Shown here: in pieces, positions 55,750-59,496 of the stretch
Position numbering within the stretch: position 1 is the first letter of the stretch
Layout of the letters: every line of letters begins with the position of its first letter
Assembly: GCA_030528565.1 (NCBI GenBank)
Contig: JAUMYP010000013.1
Span: 1-59,496 of the forward strand
Direction: 5' to 3'
From: Pseudomonadota bacterium
Lineage (GTDB): Bacteria > Pseudomonadota > Gammaproteobacteria > Xanthomonadales > Xanthomonadaceae
DNA length: 59,496 nucleotides
Program-made: the position numbers and the translations under genes
Notes under the pieces: generated by a model
What the model saw: only the letters and a program-made list of their open reading frames with translations
Told to the model about the DNA's origin: nothing
Database searches by the model: none

Positions 55750-57105
55750 ATGGCAGAACATTCCCAGACCCAGGCCAGGGCGCAACATATTCCACGCGAT
55801 GCCCACAATATCTCGCGCAAGCACATCAGCGCCAATGCCCTGCGGGTGCTGTACCGGCTGCGCGAGGCCGGCTTCCAGGCGCATATGGTAGGTGGCGCAG
55901 TGCGCGACCTGCTGATTGGCGTTATCCCCAAGGACTTTGATGTGGCTACCGATGCCACGCCCGAAGAAGTCAAGGCGCTGTTCCGCAATTGCCGCCTGAT
56001 TGGCCGCCGCTTCCGTCTGGCACATGTGCTGTTTGGCCGGGAAATCATCGAGGTGGCCACTTTCCGTGCTGCCGGGGGCAGTGATGAAAATGGCGACCGG
56101 CAGATTGATGATGATGGCCGCCTGTTGCGTGACAATATCTATGGCAGCATCGAAGAAGACGCGCTGCGCCGCGATTTCACCGCCAATGCGCTGTATTACG
56201 CCATTGAGGATTTTTCGGTGCGCGATTACTGCGGCGGCTTTGCCGATGTGCAGAACCGCGTGCTGCGCCTGATTGGCGAGCCCAAGGCGCGTTACCGTGA
56301 AGACCCGGTGCGGATGCTGCGTGCGGTGCGCCTGGCGGCCAAATTGGGGTTTTCCATCGAGCCGGAAACGGCACGGCCAATCCCGGCGCTGGCGCCGCTG
56401 CTGGCCGAGGCCGCGCCCGCCCGACTGTTTGAAGAAACCCTGAAACTGTTTCTCTCAGGTCATGCCCATGCCAGCTTCGAGGGGCTGGAAGCACATGGCC
56501 TGTTGCCGGTACTGCTGCCGGAAACCGCCGCTGCGCTGGCGGCCAATCGCAGTGGCGCGCTGCGGCGGATGCTGATGGCCGGGCTGGCGGCAACCGATGC
56601 GCGCGTGGCGCGGGATGAGTCGGTATCGCCTGCCTTCCTGTTTGCCCTGCTGCTGTGGCCAGCCTATGCACATGCGCTGATGAAGCTGCAAAACCGGGGC
56701 ATGCATCTGGCCGAGGCGCAGCGCCGCGCCGCCGACCAGGTGACTTTGCACCAGACCCGTACCATCGCGCTGCCGCGCAGGTTTTCCATGCCGATGCAGG
56801 AAATCTGGCTGATGCAGCCGCGCTTTGCCCAGCGCAAACGGGTTGGGCGCACGCTGGCGCATCCGCGCTTCCGTGCTGCATTTGATTTTCTGCAACTGCG
56901 CCGGCATGCCTCCAATGAGCACGAGGCCGATATCGCTTTCTGGCGCGGGGAACAATCGGCAGCGGCGGTACAGCAATGGCTGCCCGAGCCGGTTGAGCTG
57001 CCTGACGAAATCGCCGCAGAAGAAGCGCAACAGGCCGCTGATAGCGCGGAAAAACCGAAGAAACCGCGTTATCGCCGCCGCGGCATGCGCAAGATAAAAC
57101 AATGA
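55750..57105 (+). CDS. pcnB: Poly(A) polymerase I
   Basis: A 451-aa nucleotidyltransferase of class II. The catalytic palm has [20 protein letters not shown] (GG and DxD motifs). [39 protein letters not shown] and [18 protein letters not shown] are family segments. The basic C-terminal tail ([17 protein letters not shown]) is typical of PcnB rather than CCA-adding enzymes. It adds 3' poly(A) tails that speed RNA decay. The stop overlaps folK by 4 bp (ATGA), the common pcnB-folK-panBC order. Confidence 0.95.
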   Translation: MAEHSQTQARAQHIPRDAHNISRKHISANALRVLYRLREAGFQAHMVGGAVRDLLIGVIPKDFDVATDATPEEVKALFRNCRLIGRRFRLAHVLFGREIIEVATFRAAGGSDENGDRQIDDDGRLLRDNIYGSIEEDALRRDFTANALYYAIEDFSVRDYCGGFADVQNRVLRLIGEPKARYREDPVRMLRAVRLAAKLGFSIEPETARPIPALAPLLAEAAPARLFEETLKLFLSGHAHASFEGLEAHGLLPVLLPETAAALAANRSGALRRMLMAGLAATDARVARDESVSPAFLFALLLWPAYAHALMKLQNRGMHLAEAQRRAADQVTLHQTRTIALPRRFSMPMQEIWLMQPRFAQRKRVGRTLAHPRFRAAFDFLQLRRHASNEHEADIAFWRGEQSAAAVQQWLPEPVELPDEIAAEEAQQAADSAEKPKKPRYRRRGMRKIKQ

Positions 57106-57566
57106 GGCAACTCGCCTTTGTTGGCCTGGGCGGCAATGTGGGCGACCCGGTAGCGACCCTGCAATCCGGGATTACGGCGCTGTCCGCCCTGCCGCAAACC
57201 CAGCTGCTGCAAGCTTCCGGCCTGTATCGCACCGCGCCAGTCGGTGGCATCGAGCAGGCCGATTTCTGTAATGCCGTGGCCGCGCTGGACACCTCCCTGG
57301 GCGCAGCAGAATTATTGCAGGCGCTGTTTGCCATTGAGCGCGCCCATGGCCGTGACCGCAGCCGCGAACTGCGCTGGGGGCCGCGCACCCTGGACCTGGA
57401 CTTGTTGCTGTATGGCGATGAGGTCATTGATGTCGATGGCCTCATCGTGCCGCATCCACGCATGGCCGAGCGCCGCTTCGTGCTGGAGCCATTGCTGGAA
57501 ATCGCGCCGCAGATTCGGATTCCCGGTATTGGCCCGGCAGCCGGCGCATTGAAGCGCCTGGGGTGA
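57102..57566 (+). CDS. folK: 2-amino-4-hydroxy-6-hydroxymethyldihydropteridine pyrophosphokinase
   Basis: A 154-aa HPPK of folate synthesis. FVGLGGNVGDPVATLQSGI at the N terminus, the pterin/ATP-binding YRTAPVGGIEQADFCNAV, and ERAHGRDRSRELRWGPRTLD with LDLDLLLYGDEVID (metal-binding aspartates) are diagnostic. ATG at 57102 overlaps the pcnB stop. Confidence 0.96.
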   Translation: MRQLAFVGLGGNVGDPVATLQSGITALSALPQTQLLQASGLYRTAPVGGIEQADFCNAVAALDTSLGAAELLQALFAIERAHGRDRSRELRWGPRTLDLDLLLYGDEVIDVDGLIVPHPRMAERRFVLEPLLEIAPQIRIPGIGPAAGALKRLG

Positions 57567-57611
57567 AGGCGCGGGCGCTACAATGCGCTCCCCATTGCGG
57601 CTTTCATCCTC

Positions 57612-58427
57612 ATGACCGATTCCCAACGCAAACCCGTGACCGTGCCGGATTTGCTCGCCCTGCGCCAGGCCGGGCACAAACTCAGCATGCTGACCTGTTA
57701 TGACGCCGGCTTTGCCCGTACCCTCGATAATGCCGGGGTGGACTTGATTCTGGTAGGGGATTCGCTGGGCATGGTAGTGCAGGGCGGCCATTCCACCCTG
57801 GGCGTGACGGTTGCTGACATCGCCTACCACACCCGCTGTGTGGCCGCGGTGACCCGGCGCGCCCTGATTGTCGCTGACCTGCCGTTTCAGGCCGATGCCA
57901 CGCCCGAGCGCGCCCTGGATGCAGCTACCGTCTTGCTGCGCGCCGGCGCCGGCATGGTCAAGCTCGAAGGCGCAGGTCACAAGCTCGATTGCATCCGCTT
58001 TTTGGTTGAGAGGGAAATCCCGGTATGTGCGCATCTGGGGCTGACCCCGCAATCGGTGCTGCGCTTTGGCGGCTTCAAAGTGCAGGGCAGGGGCGATGCG
58101 GCAGCAGGAAAGTTGCGCCAGGAAGCCCGGCAAGTGGCTGAGGCCGGTGCATCGCTCTTGGTACTGGAAGCCGTGCCTGCGCCGCTGGCTGCCGATATCA
58201 GCCGTGACTCGCCCATCCCCACCATCGGCATTGGCGCAGGCAAGGACTGCGACGGCCAGGTGCTGGTGCTGCATGACATGCTGGGGCTGGATGCGGGGCA
58301 TCGCAGGCCGCGCTTTGTGCGCGACTTCCTTGCCGAAGGCGGCTCGGTTTCCGGCGCGGTGGCCGCCTATGTCGAGGCCGTGCAAACGGGCAGCTTCCCC
58401 GCGGAAGAACATGGCTATAACGCATGA
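57612..58427 (+). CDS. panB: 3-methyl-2-oxobutanoate hydroxymethyltransferase
   Basis: A 271-aa PanB TIM barrel; it transfers a hydroxymethyl group from methylene-THF in pantothenate synthesis. [39 protein letters not shown] and [20 protein letters not shown] are conserved. It starts 46 bp after folK and its stop overlaps panC as ATGA. Confidence 0.96.
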   Translation: MTDSQRKPVTVPDLLALRQAGHKLSMLTCYDAGFARTLDNAGVDLILVGDSLGMVVQGGHSTLGVTVADIAYHTRCVAAVTRRALIVADLPFQADATPERALDAATVLLRAGAGMVKLEGAGHKLDCIRFLVEREIPVCAHLGLTPQSVLRFGGFKVQGRGDAAAGKLRQEARQVAEAGASLLVLEAVPAPLAADISRDSPIPTIGIGAGKDCDGQVLVLHDMLGLDAGHRRPRFVRDFLAEGGSVSGAVAAYVEAVQTGSFPAEEHGYNA

Positions 58428-59293
58428 AAATCATCGAAAAACTGCCTGAATTGCGGCAGGAAATCAGCGCCTGGAAAAACGCCGGGCAGCGCGTGGCCTT
58501 CGTGCCCACCATGGGCAATCTGCATGCCGGGCATTATTCGCTGATTGAACTGGCGCGCCAGCATGCCGAGAGAGTGGTGGCGAGCGTGTTCGTCAATCCC
58601 ACCCAGTTCGGCCCCAATGAGGATTTCGACCGCTACCCGCGCACCCCGGAAGCCGATGCCACCGGGCTGGCCGCCGCTGGCTGCGACCTGTTGTGGCGGC
58701 CTTCGGTGGCGGTCATGTACCCGCTGGGGCTTGAGCAGGTGGTGACGGTGCATGTGCCGGGCATCACCGAAATTCTCGATGGCGCACACCGCCCCGGCCA
58801 TTTCGATGGCGTAGCCACGGTAGTGGCGCGGCTGTTCAACCAGGTGCAGCCGGATGTGGCCGTGTTTGGCCGCAAGGACTACCAGCAACTGGCGGTAATC
58901 CGCCATCTGGTACAGGAACTGGCGTTTCCCATCGAGATTATCGGCGCCCCCATCAAGCGCGAAGCCGATGGCCTTGCGATGAGCTCGCGCAACCAGTACC
59001 TCTTGCCGGAGGAGCGCGCACTGGCGCCGCATATCCACCAAACCTTGCAAATGATGCGCGAGCAAGTGGCGGCCGGGCTTGCGTCTGGCGATGTAGAGCA
59101 GCATGCCCGTACCGCACTGGAGCGACTGGGCATGACGGTGGACTATGCGCACATCCTGACCCCGGACTTCAAAACCCCGCAGGATACTTCCAGCCCCCTG
59201 GTGGCGCTGATTGCCGCACGGCTTGGCAAAACCCGGCTGATTGACAACCTGGAATTTACGCCCGGCGCCTTGCCTATTGCGAACAGGCTTTAA
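58424..59293 (+). CDS. panC: Pantothenate synthetase
   Basis: A 289-aa ligase joining pantoate and beta-alanine. The ATP motif [40 protein letters not shown], and [19 protein letters not shown] with the KMSKS-like [15 protein letters not shown] are clear. ATG at 58424 overlaps panB. No panD follows within the window. Confidence 0.96.
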   Translation: MKIIEKLPELRQEISAWKNAGQRVAFVPTMGNLHAGHYSLIELARQHAERVVASVFVNPTQFGPNEDFDRYPRTPEADATGLAAAGCDLLWRPSVAVMYPLGLEQVVTVHVPGITEILDGAHRPGHFDGVATVVARLFNQVQPDVAVFGRKDYQQLAVIRHLVQELAFPIEIIGAPIKREADGLAMSSRNQYLLPEERALAPHIHQTLQMMREQVAAGLASGDVEQHARTALERLGMTVDYAHILTPDFKTPQDTSSPLVALIAARLGKTRLIDNLEFTPGALPIANRL

Positions 59294-59496
59294 GGGTTCA
59301 GTCTCTGAGAGGCCGATAAATCTGGGTTCCCTTCAGGCGCTGCTGCCTGACAACGCCCCACTCAGGGCGATGTTTCATGAGCAAACCCTTCAAGATTTGA
59401 TGCGGCTTGGCTGGGAATACCGTATCGTGACGGCTCAGAGGATGTCCAGTACGCGCTCGGGTGGGCGGCCTACAACAGCCTGGTCGCTGGTTTCAA
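59294..59496. other. Unassigned end of window
   Basis: No gene can be called in these 203 bp. The plus strand is open from inside panC's end to the window edge (with ATG at 59373, protein MFHEQTLQDLMRLGWEYRIV onward). The minus strand carries a short frame from the edge ending TGA at 59435 (ETSDQAVVGRPPERVLDIL). Either could be the edge of a real gene; neither matches a family I recognise. Confidence 0.3.

Noticed and set aside
1-59496. CRISPR arrays, rRNA genes, complete insertion sequences or prophage
   Set aside because: No regularly spaced repeats, rRNA sequence, transposase frame with terminal repeats or phage structural genes were seen on reading the window.

Overview
The window (about 59.5 kb, GC-rich) is ordinary chromosomal DNA of a gammaproteobacterium. 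The gene content and order suggest the Xanthomonadales/Lysobacterales: a leuS-lptE-holA-nadD-rsfS-rlmH block, a UbiM-type hydroxylase, TonB receptors with the long-loop style common in that order, and a hairpin-rich intergenic element of a type I associate with xanthomonads. This placement is inference from gene content and has not been tested against any database.

Layout: 1-2656 (minus) is a Na/Pi symporter, a WYL regulator and the 5' end of an O6-alkylguanine-DNA alkyltransferase gene. 2742-3977 is ubiM. 3991-9898 (minus) is the leuS-lptE-holA-nadD-rsfS-rlmH block. 10064-16272 is a heavy-metal (CzcICBA-like) RND efflux operon ended by a strong terminator. 16306-17948 holds a small membrane protein, the thioredoxin/TPR chaperedoxin CnoX and tRNA-Leu(CAA). 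18223-24208 (minus) is a pair made of a periplasmic beta-propeller diguanylate cyclase and a large TonB receptor. 24354-28280 (minus) is gcvP under a tandem glycine riboswitch, preceded by yceH.

28378-38463 is a cobalamin uptake, salvage and late-assembly locus. It starts with a cobalamin riboswitch, then btuB, btuM (a solitary ECF-type S component with the diagnostic cysteine) and cobO. A 424-bp hairpin-rich gap follows, then seven tightly overlapping genes cbiB-cobD-cobQ-cobU-cobT-cobC-cobS. No corrin-ring synthesis genes are present, so the locus reads as capture and completion of imported corrinoids.

38465-43923 (minus) holds a BaiN/YhiN flavoprotein, a DeaD RNA helicase and a lipoprotein M3 oligopeptidase. 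A near-perfect Fur box at 44010 sits before a TonB receptor with a CxxC in its plug, translationally coupled to a CPPC thioredoxin-like protein. This is the most unusual unit in the window. 46816-59293 is mostly housekeeping: fpr, class I fumarase, thiD, DUF1275, a small membrane protein, phoH, bcp, gcvR, dapA, a BamC-like lipoprotein, fdxA, pcnB, folK, panB and panC. The last 200 bp hold no gene I can call.

No CRISPR array, rRNA, complete insertion sequence or prophage was seen. The clearest regulation visible is two metabolite riboswitches (glycine, cobalamin), one Fur box and several intrinsic terminators.
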